From Epiperipatus broadwayi (lineage: Eukaryota > Onychophora > Udeonychophora > Euonychophora > Peripatidae), in the NCBI GenBank assembly GCA_028023455.1, contig JAQFVV010012671.1, forward strand, positions 432,001-496,000: 64,000 bases of DNA, written 5' to 3'. The position numbers and the translations under genes were made by a program. Below the pieces are notes generated by a model, which saw only the letters and a list, made by a program, of their open reading frames with translations, was not told where the DNA came from and did not search any database. Shown piece by piece: positions 1 through 12,512 of the stretch. Position 1 is the first letter of the stretch. Every line of letters begins with the position of its first letter.

Positions 1-366
1 AGTGTTGTTTAATAGATGACAATGTTTCTTTTTGCAAGATATTGTAGCAAGTCATTAAAATTGATTTCTTGGAAGATTAACTCTCATTATTTTTAATGAA
101 TGATATATGTGAATTTCTCACATATACTGATCGTATATATTAAATATTTAAAATAGTATACTAATGTTCTTACAAAAGGATAACCAGTGATCTGGCATAA
201 ATTTCTAGTGTAAGACCCAAAATTTGATTTCAAATTATGTGAAAAAGTGTTAAATTGATTTGCTAGCTAAAGCACTATTGGAATAAACAATTTTTTAAAA
301 TAATATTTGTCTTTGTAATACACACACACACACAAAAATATGACTGACTGAAAATTCAAATAAAAA
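1..366. other. AT-rich non-coding DNA
   Basis: No gene is visible. A short (CA)n run lies at 321-334. The rest is AT-rich sequence with frequent stops in all frames. Confidence 0.6.
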
Positions 367-540
367 ATGTTCAAATCATCCTGCCAAATGTTATGCTTTT
401 TCAGCAATGCCCTCTGTTAATAAATATGAAGTCTGAACTTCAACACAAAAGCATACTCTCTTGAATCATGCTGTTTGAAGTTTTACATTACAAAGGGCAT
501 TGTTGAAAAAGCAATGCTTGGGAGGGTAAAATTTGAACAT
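367..540. repeat. Fold-back repeat FB-1, copy 1
   Basis: The outer sequences are imperfect inverted repeats: the left end ATGTTCAAAT pairs with the right end ATTTGAACAT, and GCTTTTTCAGCAATGCCC pairs with GGGCATTGTTGAAAAAGC. The centre has a GAAGT...ACTTC element. A related copy lies at 8951-9126. No coding capacity is visible. It looks like a small MITE or fold-back element. No target duplication could be defined, so the superfamily is unknown. Confidence 0.6.
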
Positions 541-3500
541 TATATATATATATATTTTTCATCAATTTGTAGAAGTAAGTATTAAAAGTTTTATATGAAA
601 ATTTCCATACATTTTTATTTTGAATTTATTTATGATGTAACCAAGCAAATAATCATTTAAAAACAGAAGCCCAGCAAACTGAAATCATATTATCTTCAAA
701 AGTATTTGTTTGTGGCATTCCTTATAATTAGAGTCACTTTTAGCTTATTTTTTAATTAGCTTATTCTTTATTTAAAACTAGGGAGATATATTAGACACTA
801 ATACTTTATATGGGTAAAAACAGTTTGAAATTGTTGATTGTTATTGATATTGGGATTGTCTAAATATTGACTGGTATTTAATGATTACTTACAAACCCAT
901 TTAGCCTTAAGCATTACTACACTTATTATTTAAGTAATACTTTGGGTGCAATGTGAAATTTATAATTGCAGTTTGTAATATTATAATTGACTATTTATTA
1001 ATCTGCATTCAGAGCAGGTTATATTTACCTGTTTTTTTTTTTATATTTATCTGTTTAAAAAGAGGTTTATTTAAACTTCTCAATAATTTCAATCTCTATG
1101 GTCAAGTTGCAATCTTTAGTGTCTATATAAAAGGGGTTGCCTTGACAACAGTTTGAAATTGTTGATTGTTATTGATATTGGGATTGTCTAAGTGTTGACT
1201 GGTTTTAATGATATATATATATATATTGCAGGCATAAATATCTGCATTTATATTTATATCTACAGAATAACTAAGAATGCATTGCAACGAAAGATTGCTT
1301 TAATGGTTTAAATATTAATGTAATAATTATTAACTGTCCAAATTTTTTTATGGAATATAATTTTACATTCTATTATAATTTTAAGTATTTTTATTATACA
1401 CAAAATATGCATCAAATAAGACCATATTCAAAGTCTATAGATATTGACTAATTAAAACTATCAGCTGACATCTGACATGTGTTTACTTTATATTCTTACT
1501 ATCAAAGTTCAAAATGGTACTTTAGGATTATTCAACTGATGATGTATTACATGGTTATGATTTCTTCAATTTTATTTTTTGCAAAAAAATATATCAGTTT
1601 TTTTAAATTACCACACAACAAATATTAAAGAACTTAATCACACAATAATTGGTACATTTTTCCATTAATGTCCACAGCCTAGGTTCAAATCCACACTAAT
1701 TGAAGCTTAAATTTTTTTTCAGCAAGCTCAAATTTTTTTTGAGGTAGCCAGCAACCCAATTATTGTTCAAAAATGAGTTTTTAGATGTTCTTATTTAGGA
1801 AGTAAAATAACAACAACAAAACAAATATTCCCTAACTGCTAAATTACAAGCCTATTGTTTAATATTGTTTCCTTCATTGTTTCTTTTTGAAGGCTATTAG
1901 AGAACCAAGTGTATTAATATTAAAATTTGAATGTGTATATAAAAATGTATGTGTATATGAATGTATTGGTATGTGTAAACATGACTGCCAAAATCAGTTT
2001 CTACAATTCATATCAAAGTGTGTTATGACAATTTTAATGATAACTGTTTTAAAATTTTTTGTTTTAACAATATAATATTTAGAATTATTGTACATTATAT
2101 AGTCTTTAAATTATACAGAATATTGATATTTAAATTACACACATCATAATTATTATATATGTTATGATTAGCATAAAATAGATCACAATATTGATAAAGA
2201 ATTTAAATAAAAATAAAAACCAGCAAAGGTTTAAATAATTTTAAATAAAGTATGTTGCTATATTATAACAGTATGGTTATAAAAATTAAGTAAAGTATAA
2301 CTAAAGCAAATATGTACATCATTATTCTAGTTAGTGGGGGATCTCATGTAAAGATTCACCATAACTAGTAGCAACATCAATTTGTACTTACTATTTTGAT
2401 TTATAATCAATTATTTGATACAACAATCCTTAAAAAATTTCAAAAACTTTTTTTTAAAAACTGCCACCATTTTTTCAAAATGGCATTGACGATGTCATGG
2501 GATAGTGACTTCATTAAAGCTATGCCATCCAAAGACAAAATAGTTACATTCATACAAAAAATATAAAATAGTACACAGAATTCATTCAGTGTATAGCATA
2601 CAATATTATATTTTGATTATAAAATTAAAATACAATTAATATATTTTATTTAATTTTCATCCAGTGTCATTGCAAGACAATTAGTGTTTCCATTAATGCA
2701 GTACATAATCAAAATAAGGAGAATTTTCATTGTTAACTACAAAAGCAAAAAAAAAAAGCCAGTTTTATTCAGTACAATAAGCATTCTTTGATCCTATACA
2801 ACAACCAAGTGTATTAATATCAAATTTTGAATGTGTATGTAAATTTAAAAAATACAATCATCATAATTATAAAATATGACTATTGTAATTGTAAGTTTAA
2901 TTTAAAAAAAGATTTCTTGCTTCATGCATTTAATAATAAACTTTATATGATCAAAGGTTACCATATCATTTATTTGATAAATTTTAAATCAATAATTTTG
3001 TAATTTGTTTATGATATTTTAAAAGTAATGACTGCTTTTAATGTAAACATAAATTGACAAAATAAATAAAGATTTAATCATTTACATTATTAAAATTACA
3101 AAAGCCAATTGTATATTGCATTTGCTTATCTAATTTTTATTTAACTTCAGTTATATTTATATAAAATAAATCAATTTGAAAAATATTGCTTAAAGAAAAA
3201 AAAATAACAATGCTACAAAAAAAAATCTAAGTTTTATTGGCTAGATATTACAAAATTAAAAAGCTATGATTATAGAACATAGAAATGTACCAAAAATAAA
3301 TTTTAAAATGTACATTGTGATTACATTTTTTAAAAAAAAATACTTTATTTAATTTAAGGAATTGTGATTCAGGAAATATTCTTTAGCTAATTAAGAAGCA
3401 AAATGCCAAACTGTCAATAAAATATATATATAAAAACTATAGCTACTGAAATATATTATTTACCATATATTGACCTATAGATTAGTACTATTTTTTTAAT

Positions 3501-4872
3501 AATATGCTTAGTAAAATATTTATTCATTAATTAAAACTTTTTTTCACCAATTTACACTTTATTTTATTAATCAGATTTTTATATATTTTGAATTTAAGAT
3601 AAATTATTTTTTCCCCATAGGAACTCATTATAATTGTTTATTTTTAATACAAGATTTGATTTTTGGGGCATTTGGGGAAACTAATTAAAGTCACTGTCTA
3701 AGGTAAAGGTTAGGTGCTTCTAAAATAGAAATGTTTGAGACCAAATAATAGCATTGAATAATTTTTACTATTCACTTATTTAATACAACAATACCTTGTA
3801 TCTATCAAAAAGATAAATATAAAAGCAACTTTTGGAATTATTAAGGGAAGAACATGAAATACTTTATATATATATTCATCAATTATATAAGTTACATATG
3901 TTTATAGTATGCATTCATGAAAGCTGTTAGTTAGAATTTCTATCCTTATTATTGTGGATAGGGGAGGGGGAGTTGTTTTCATGAACATACATTATCTTAG
4001 TTTTATATTTATGTCAATCTTTATTGTTTATGTTACTTATTTTAATAATGTTGTTGATTGCAATCTATTCTCACTTTAGAGCATACTTACATTTGTAAAT
4101 ATTTTGTTCATGTTGAGTTAAATAAGAATAGATCATGTATGTGACATCACTCTCAGCAATTGATTTCAATGCACTAGAATCTAGGCCCATAATAGAAAAA
4201 AATAGCAGAAATACGAAAGGATTCAAAATAAAATTGGAAGATAGACCTTCAAATCTAAAGCTGGAACTCATTATGATAGTCCTTCATGGGTTAATAGAAA
4301 TAAAAGCTATCTTTCACAGATTCTATCTTTTTTCGTATATTTTTAAAATTAGACCAGGACTTTTGTTAATGATGAAGTCTGAATAGTGCAGAATATCCAA
4401 TTTGATCAGCATTGAAAATTTAAAAGCTAGATGCGTGGTGCTATGTATTATAATTAAATATTTTTTAGGACATTTGCAAAGGAGTTAAACATTTCTGTTC
4501 TATCTATTTGCATCAAGTATTAGTTATTTACAGTAATTTTGGAAGTTGTTACATTTTCATTTACCATTGTCAAACTTCCTCCACTCACAACTTTGATGCC
4601 ATCCATTTCAGATAAATACAATAATGATTATAACTAATCATTTTCGAAACTAGAGATGATCTCTAGCATAGATATAAACTTTAAACCTCATGTTTATTGG
4701 CTTAAAATCTCAGTTAAAGATTAATATATCTGATTTTTTTATTTATTTTACACAGACGTAGTTATTAACCTTTCCTTTTCTTATGTGTAATATCTTATAA
4801 ATATAATAAACACCTCCATACTTCCCCATTCTTTTTAAATTCACTTAAATAAAGATACAATAAAAGACAAAT
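541..4872. other. AT-rich non-coding DNA with minor repeats
   Basis: No gene is supported. ORFs here are short, low-complexity and often begin at non-ATG codons. Within it are a direct repeat pair (821-885 and 1149-1212), a weaker pair near 1905-1945 and 2805-2845, and an isolated Pol III B-box-like GGTTCAAATCC at 1682-1692. That B-box has surroundings like those at the end of the repeat at 31.9 kb. Confidence 0.5.
821..1212. repeat. Direct repeat pair of about 64 bp
   Basis: The segment beginning CAGTTTGAAATTGTTGATTG at 821-885 recurs at 1149-1212 with only a few changes, 328 bp downstream. The intervening sequence is unremarkable AT-rich DNA. This may be a local segmental duplication, or terminal repeats of a decayed element. 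Confidence 0.6.
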
Positions 4873-4920
4873 GGCCCCCAAGATGCATTTCATGCTGAAC
4901 CAGCATTCACCAGTTGGCCC
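4873..4920 (-). ncRNA. Hammerhead-like motif, family HHR-B (decayed)
   Basis: Read on the minus strand, this shows CTGGTGA (core CTGATGA with A6 to G), then a stem II hairpin of ATGCTG closing on CAGCAT, then GAAA. An ATGCAT palindrome follows that can form stem III, then C at the cleavage position. The flanking CCAA and TTGG pair as the start of stem I. The core A6 change should abolish cleavage. The identification comes from comparison with the tandem copies at 33.5-34.4 kb, which share the stem-loop block. Confidence 0.55.
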
Positions 4921-7319
4921 ATTATTCTAATTTTACATATATTTCTTTTTCTCCCATTATATTTATTGCCTTAATGTGTGGTTTGGTCTGCCTTATACTA
5001 TACCCATTCTTTCTTCTAATACAATATGTATAATAATTAAATATTTCAAATTATAAATTCTCTCACTTTTGTTATAAGAGACTGTTATTTTCAAAATTAG
5101 TACTAATATCTGTAGCACTCTAGATGCTACAATAATTCATGTAAAACTTAAGGGATGAAATCAGAGTCAATTTGTCATTGCAATCACAAAGTGCAACTTT
5201 CTTTATCAAAAGATTCTTTGGAATTACTTATATCTATTTTTCAATAGATCATTTAATCCACTACGTTGCATTAGCATCTGTACTCTTATAGAACAGTACT
5301 TTTAGTTAATGTGCAATATCTATATAGAAAGAATTTTTTAAAAAAATAATTTATAAACGTCAATAAAGAGTCAAAAAACTTTTTTTTTCAAAACAAAATA
5401 AATTAAGAGCAAAAATAGAAAAATTTAAATATTTTTTACTTAAAATAGTAAAAGGTACCTGGGAAATTCTTATTTATAATGTTTTTTTTTTTTTAATGTT
5501 TACAATGACAAAAAGGTTTTTGAACTTACAAAAAAAAAAAAAATCTATGATAGAACAATAAAAATTTAAAAAAAGAAATGGAGCATAAATAACTTTTTTA
5601 TTTTCTAAAATGTATTATAAAGCAAACAAACCAAATTTTAAAAAAAAGCTTTTAAAAGTAAAATATTAAAATATATACAACTATCTTTTTATTTTGTTTC
5701 TTTAAGGTAACTATTAGCTCGGCTCTCTTAGAAATATTACCCCCCGTGATGACTGCATTATATCACAGTCGCATTTTTCATTTTCATAGCTAGTATGTTA
5801 GCACTCATCTGACCAACCTAAATTAATGAGGAATAATAACTGGATACTCATTTGCTGACCACTAGTGGAGTGATAGGCTTTTTAACGGTATATCTAGGAA
5901 CTTCAAGAATAAAAAGGGAAGTTAGCCCTTGGAAAATCACATGCCAGATAGCTATTTTATGCTTAGTAATATAATCATAAACAATCAATCTTCTCTGTAA
6001 TATTAATTTCATTGTCATCTCATGTGCCTATATTTAGAAAAAAATGCCCTTGTTGCCATCACTATCTTCTACTGCCACCATTATTACTAATATTTTAATA
6101 GTTTATAATGTTTAAATGAACAAACCTCTAAGCATAACAGATAATATGAGACAAGCCATTTTGGATTACTTTTCCTAGATCCTTTCACATTTGTGGAGAG
6201 AGAGCTCGATAGGACAACACTAGCATTCAATCATTTCCTGGGCATTTTACAAATCAATGAGTCATTACTGGTTATACAATAGAATACAAATAATAATTAA
6301 TAACTTTCAATCTGCTATGCCTTTTCTTGTTACTGTCCTTTCAATGCTGAAAGCAGTATCGCACGCTTCAAGTATTCCCACACACAAGTTCACAAAAACT
6401 AAGAGAAGAAAAAAATGGAAGTAATAATGGCTATGTGTTTAATTAAAGAAAGAAAATGTGAAAAACTAAGAGAAGAAAAAAATTAAAATAATAATGGCTA
6501 TGTGTTTAATTAAAAAAAGAAAATGTGATTACATAAACACATATAATTTTTACAGTTACTCAATCTTAATCATCTCAATTTGTGATAAACAATGACCTGT
6601 TATACCAAAATCTTTTGTATAACACATACACATAAAGATATTCAGACATAAAGATATTCAAAAGTTTCATGTCGTATGACTGTAAAAATCAATAAACTAG
6701 ATAGAAGCAAATTTACTTAATTTATTGCTACACTTATATAATAATGAAATTAACAATATATATATAATACTATTACCCTTAAATTTTGCAAAAGTATTAT
6801 TTGTGTTACAAAACTTCAAATCAAGAAGCCAAAATGACAATAATATTAAAAACTATTTTAGCACTTTCACTTAAATTTTAAATAGCCAATAATTCAGAAT
6901 AATGCAAACAACAACAGTGGAAATAAATGAATTAAGATATGATTGCTCTTAACATTAATTTTCCAGTATTTTATATATTTATATGGTATATTATATATAG
7001 TCATATTATTTATATTTAAAAAATAAATAAATATTACGGCAGGTATTTGATTTAATTTAAAAGATATATTAACGAATTTATCATTTCACCAAATTATACA
7101 ATTAAGATATAAATTGCTCTCTACACTAAAAGAAAATTTAAAAAATGAATATTAGAATCACATTAAGCTTATATGCTAATTATGAAGAGTCTATTAATAC
7201 AATTTAATGCACTAAATCCTATAATAAATGGTATATTACCTATTGGGCAATTCACATTTTATGATACGAATCTTTTATCTGGCTAATCTTAATAGATTTC
7301 CTAGCTATATTTATCAGAT
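4921..7319. other. AT-rich non-coding DNA
   Basis: No gene or RNA gene is seen apart from the 67-bp tandem repeat at 6394-6527. Poly-T and poly-A runs are common. Confidence 0.5.
6394..6527. repeat. Tandem duplication, 2 x 67 bp
   Basis: Two adjacent 67-bp units begin AAAAACTAAGAGAAG and end GAAAATGTG, at 6394-6460 and 6461-6527, differing at a few positions. This is a local tandem duplication without coding sequence. Confidence 0.85.
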
Positions 7320-7361
7320 TTTTAATATTACAAAAAAAATTTAAACCTTTATCCTAAAGGA

Positions 7362-7394
<33 letters not shown>

Positions 7395-7595
7395 AAGAAA
7401 AAATAAAAAGATAAGTTTTTTTTTTTTTTTTTTTTAAAATAATTTAATATAATGAAGTTATTTTTTAATTTTTATTTTTTATACAATAAAGATATTTTTT
7501 ATTTTTGTTTTTTTATTTATTTATTTTTTATTTTCCCCCCCCCCAAGGGTTAAAAAAGAGAAAAAAACACCCCCCTTTTTTTGGAGAGGGGGGAA
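7320..7595. other. Homopolymer-rich, possibly mis-assembled stretch
   Basis: The sequence is almost entirely homopolymers: T runs of about 17-25, then C runs, A runs, and G runs near 7560-7595. Runs of all four bases sit side by side, unlike any other part of the window. This may be true low-complexity DNA but looks like poor consensus or gap filling. It lies immediately before an HHR-B1 copy. Confidence 0.5.
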
Positions 7596-7975
7596 AATTA
7601 TTCTACAGAAATATTATTTGCTATTGAATAATATAATGTCTAACGAATGACTAATAAAAATTATTAACATATTTCCATCAAGTGGTTTGTGTCAATGTGC
7701 TGAGTGCACCACATTTGACATTTAATAAATAAACTGTAGTAATTTGTTATCTATATATGTGTAAGAGATTGTGGTCTGAATTAATGGATGAGTGCTGGTT
7801 CAGCATAGAATGTGCATAATGAGAATCATATATCTTTTTCCCATGACTTTGATCATATGTTTATGATTACATCTCTCAACAAGATAGAAACCAGTCCCTG
7901 CCTTGTGTGAGAGTGGTGAGTGAAAATTACACTACAGAAATATTATTCACAATGCAGTGATTAACAGATCACATT
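7596..7975 (+). repeat. HHR-B1 repeat, one full 330-bp unit plus start of the next
   Basis: The unit begins CTACAGAAATATTATTTG, recurs at about 7926 (spacing 330), and matches the tandem array at 33.46-34.47 kb across most of its length. The hammerhead-related block is at about 7776-7840. Stem II (GTGCTG/CAGCAT) is preserved, but the core reads GGATGA instead of CTGATGA and GAAA reads AGAA. This copy should not be catalytically active. Confidence 0.7.
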
Positions 7976-8950
7976 GACAAAGTGACAATTTTTTTCTGAA
8001 ATGATCAAAATATTAAAATATAATATAGTTGTCATTCCTCTGGGTTTATTCAAATTAGAAGTTGATATAATGCCAATAAAAAGTTATTAAGGTAGCTTAA
8101 ATAGTGTTTATCTTTTTGTATTAGTAATCCTTTTCCTGGAGATTCACTATTATTGAAAATTGCTAAAGAGTTTAGTTTCAAATTTATTAACATTAAAAAT
8201 TTTGGAACAGAATATAAAATATTTTAAAGTTATATATACGTCTAGAAATCATTTATCAGCATTGTATTTCCAGTCATATGAATATTTTCTTAGCTATTCA
8301 TTTTTATTTATGACACTGAGTTTGAAGAGCTCTTTTGCGCCTAAGTTTAAATATGGTCAGAAAATTTTTTTTTCAGGTTTCAGTCAAACTTAGAATGGAT
8401 CTTTAAAAGTAGCTACTACATAATCACCATAAACAAACTACTTGACATTAATCAGTAATTGGGTATCTTTTCTTAGCTAGAGATTAAATTAAAGTTGAAA
8501 ATTATTCAAACCCTCACAACTTAGAAAGTTTAGTGAGTAATATCTTTGCTTTCATCTTACTTCTAATTTGGGGGAAGAGGAAGTTGTTGCAGATGCATTT
8601 GCCTTGAAATGAACTATTTGTGGCTACTTTATATTGATTATGTTCAAAATCGCTATAAAAATGAGTTTCAATTTAGAATGTTAAAGTTCACACACATATC
8701 ATGCTTACAACATTAACTAGTTTCATTCTCAAATTTGATATTTATAATATTAAAATGCAAATAAAAAAATTTATTTAGCACATAATGGACACAGATTTTC
8801 AGAAATATAATAGCTAGTATATGTCAAGATATTTTTCTGTAATTTAAACAAGCAATAAATATAAACAATCAATATTGTGATTTCATCAAACCATATATAT
8901 ATATATATGATAAGATCATTTTCAAAAATATATTTTATATATGCAAATAT
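7976..8950. other. AT-rich non-coding DNA
   Basis: No gene, RNA gene or recognisable repeat is seen apart from short (TA)n runs near 8893-8910. Confidence 0.5.
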
Positions 8951-9126
8951 AAAAGATTCAAATCACCCCTCTTTTCAGCAATATTCTCTGTGAATATATA
9001 CAAAGTCTGAACTTCAAATAGCAAAATACCCTTTTGAGTCATGCTGCTTGAAGTTCAGACTTTACATTTATTCACAGAGAGTGTTGTTAAAAAAACATAA
9101 CATTTGGAGGATAAATTAAATATTTT
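8951..9126. repeat. Fold-back repeat FB-1, copy 2
   Basis: This resembles 367-540. The block ATATACAAAGTCTGAACTTC is matched in inverted orientation by GAAGTTCAGACTTTACAT, and outer arms with TTCTCTGTGAATA pair with TATTCACAGAG. It is an inverted-repeat element without coding capacity. Confidence 0.6.
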
Positions 9127-9389
9127 GTATTTGAATTTTCAGCTAGCTATAAGCACTGGGATATATGCAAATATGTATATTCTGTTATTGTAACTCTTTA
9201 TACTGTGGATGTATTAGTTCAAAATTTTGATTTTAATTTTACAAAAAATCCTATAATCCATCATTATCACCCTTTTCAATTATTATCAATCCATTGAAGA
9301 ATGAAGGTCTTTTCAAGCCTAGCAACTTTCATCCACATCATGACAGAAAACTTCCTTATTTCATCTAGTTATCTCATATCGGATCATAA

Positions 9390-10195
9390 AAATAAAAATC
9401 CAGTATGTTACTATATTCTGAAGAATATTTATCAAAATGAAAGAGCAATGATTAGATTATATGGTAATATTAGTAAGGCTAACATCGATAAAGCATACAA
9501 TATGTTTTTATAATAACTCCAAAATTTTTTACACCAGTTTTACAAGAAGTATTTTGTGGATTAAAATGGGAAGATAAGGAAGTAAAAGCAAATGGAGATT
9601 ATTTAAGTCATCTAGATTTTGCATATGAAATGGCTGCTGTTGAAAGCTTCAGAGCTTTAATAAATATTACAAAAGTATCAGATAAATGTAAGAAAGTAGA
9701 ATAAAAAACGAATGCTAAATAGATTAAAAAAATATCCAATAGATTTTCTCTGCAGAAGAAAATAAAGATCAATAATCATGAATTAGAACAAAGTAACATC
9801 TACAAATATCTTGATCAGATTATTAATACAGTTGAAAATATAATGGATGAAATTAATCATAGAATAAAACATGTAAAGAGTGCTTTGGGTAGAAATAATT
9901 TTATATTAAAAGTATATATGTTTATATGTTTGAAAATAAATTTAATAGATTTGTTACTAATTCTTACTTATAGATCTGAAGCTTGGACACTTATCAAATG
10001 AGCAATACAAATACTTCAGGTCACTCGAGGTATTTTGGACAGATGTATATTAGGATTAATAAAAAAAAATCACAAATGACATGAGTAAGAAGGGATAACA
10101 AATAAAATACATGAGTGAAAAACAAAAAGATGTCACTGACATTATTGAAAGAATCAAAAGACTTAATTAGAGCTGGGTTGGATACCTATAATTAG
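9390..10195 (+). pseudogene. RTE-like LINE reverse transcriptase fragment
   Basis: The first part encodes YILKNIYQNERAMIRLYGN. It aligns with YCHILKNIYNNATATIRLYN of the longer minus-strand LINE at 43.96-46.64 kb. Downstream are matches to the FADD region (HLDFAYE, so the catalytic aspartates are lost) and then to the thumb/C-terminal segment (IMDEINHRIKHVKSALGRNN). The copy is truncated at both ends and has frameshifts and stops. The family assignment rests on the homologous copy, which has endonuclease and RT motifs. Confidence 0.75.
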
Positions 10196-10448
10196 ACCAT
10201 ATTATATTCCAATGACTAAATCACTAAATGAAATAATCACTTGATAAATCAAATATTTAGTTTATCTATTGCTAAACATCACAAAAAATAATATATGTAT
10301 TAAAATTAACAATCATATATATTTTTAGCAGAATGTATATTTATTTCTAACTGGCCAAACAAAATAAAATCAGCATAATGCTCATATTAACAACTTTAAT
10401 AATATATGTTAGTTTAATTACATATTATTAAAATAGCAAATATTACAC

Positions 10449-10452
10449 ATAG
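10449..10452. repeat. Target-site duplication ATAG, left
   Basis: ATAG lies directly before the TG that opens the left LTR and is repeated at 20239-20242 directly after the CA that closes the right LTR. A 4-bp duplication is typical of Ty3/Gypsy-type integrases, though 4 bp alone is weak evidence. Confidence 0.8.
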
Positions 10453-11018
10453 TGAAGCAGTCAAATCTGTTGCACACATTTGGCTTTACTTTCGGGTGAT
10501 GTTTGAAATCTTCAAACATGGGTTCGAACTCAGTCATGTAATAATAAATCACTAGGGAGTGAAGATATACAGATGCATGTGATTGTTTATTTTTTTGTTA
10601 AGCTTTATTCTCATTTACTATTAATTGAAATAATAAAACATAAATTCCTATCATGGTAAACAATCATGCGTATGTGTGTGTGTAACAGATAAACATACTA
10701 ATTATATTAAAAACGTTTATATTATGTATATATTTTTATTCATGTATTTTTATTTGAGAGGAAGTTCGAGAGAGTAACGCAAATTTAGCAAACAAAAGAC
10801 GTGCCTTATTTTAATTTCAGAAAAGATTTGTTTATTTTAACCAAGGTTTATTTTAAAAATTTCACGTTCATTAAAATTTATCCTGCGGGTCTATTTTCAG
10901 TTCAAAATAGACCAAGACCAGCTCTCTCGAATTTGATCTCATGCATACTTTCAAATTAGCTGTGTCATTGCTGACCATTAGCTGACATCCGGGGATTACC
11001 AAAGGCAGCCAAAATGAG

Positions 11019-11026
11019 TATAAATA
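11019..11026 (+). promoter_or_regulatory. Candidate TATA box in left LTR
   Basis: TATAAATA in the context AATGAGTATAAATACC lies about 570 bp into the LTR and is preserved in the right LTR at 17677-17684. Conservation in both copies and the position within an LTR make it a plausible Pol II core promoter. In such AT-rich DNA a TATA match by itself means little. Confidence 0.35.
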
Positions 11027-12512
11027 CCACCGCATTTTCTAACTCTTGATGCTCTGCATCTTATTTCTAAACGTTATCAAGGTAATCTACGTCACTTAAA
11101 ATTTTTAATGGGTCGTGAGTAGAAAGAAAATTTGCTTCCCCGATATCTCCCAGATCAGACCCATGCCAATGTACTCATAAGCCATCGTCTCATATATGCT
11201 GTCAAAATGAACTATAAAATACACCAGGAAAGGACATTAACCATGATTTTGCCAAAATAATGCCAAATTAATCATATTTCTTCAAAAATGAAATCAACAC
11301 GTGTGTATACGGCCATCAAATCATCCAACAGAAAGGTAATTCCCCGCCACAAAATGAACTCTAAAATTTTCATTTAAATAATTTTATTAATTGTAAGCTA
11401 TAACATTCAACCTCTAGCTATGTAAAGTTATTTCACCTAAAGTATATCTTTATAATATTTCCATTTTTGTAGTCTTTATTTTCTTTAAAATGTAATTGCT
11501 TATTTTTCCATCAGTAATGCCAAACCGATTAATTGCTTAAACAATGACTTTTCTTTTTGCTTCAAGATATAAATTTTATTTGATTTTCTAAAACTCGATT
11601 GCTGCGTTTTCACTCTTACTGTTTTATTATTTTTTTAAATGCGGCAATTTTAATTTGATATTATATAAATCATACCCATTTTAATATGCTAATAATTCAA
11701 TCTGGCGAATTAACCTTATATTATTTTCCTATTCCACCAATAAGGAATTTTAAATCATAAACGTAAGTTTTCTTACTAAATTATAAAAATTCGCCCGGTT
11801 GAAAAATATTCCTAAACTATTTTTATTAATTTATATTATGCTATCCGTTATCATTTCAAATAAACTATTAACTATTATTTCATGCTATTGATTAATATTA
11901 AGTAAATTTAGTATTAAATAAATTGAAGTTCAGATCCTTACTTTTAGTTGATGATTCAGTATATAATTAGCCTGCCATCTAACAATAATTTAAGTAACTA
12001 ATTTCTCGGGCGTATTGATATGCGTTTAATGAAGGGAATCTTAGTTTTTAATTTTTTATTATTGATATGCTAAATCTTTTAGGCAAATTGTATGCCCTTT
12101 TTGGGATTGCTTATATATTATCATTTCATTAGGTTAGGCTTACTTACTCTTTAAGGCCATAAAAATCCGTGTTAATACAGACCTGAAAGCCTTCGCAATG
12201 TGTCCCGATGATAGCATTCATCAATCAAATGTTGCTTTGTCATACTTTCTCTCATTACAAGAATCCTTAAAGCAATTTGTCAGTGGAGTGTGGAGGCCCC
12301 AACTCCAAAGGTTGTGTTTGGTCGCGTAGGCTCTATTATGGATTAACATTCGGAAAAACTGAACCATAGTATTTTGCCGACCACTTCTTCGGATGCCATC
12401 TGTCACAAACGCAGATGAGCTTATATATTTTCATTCTCAAGTTGATGAAGCTTCTCATCCTTCCAAACATTATCATTCGGTCCGCATGCTATCGTTTATA
12501 ATTCCTCATATA

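Noticed and set aside
1538-1560. CTGATGATG as a hammerhead core
   Set aside because: No GAAA follows at the right distance and no stem II or stem I pairing is available. The same applies to other isolated CTGATGA matches, such as near 23760.
12221-12406. 61-residue minus-strand ORF in the left LTR
   Set aside because: The matching stretch of the right LTR has several stops and frame changes, so there is no sign of coding constraint.
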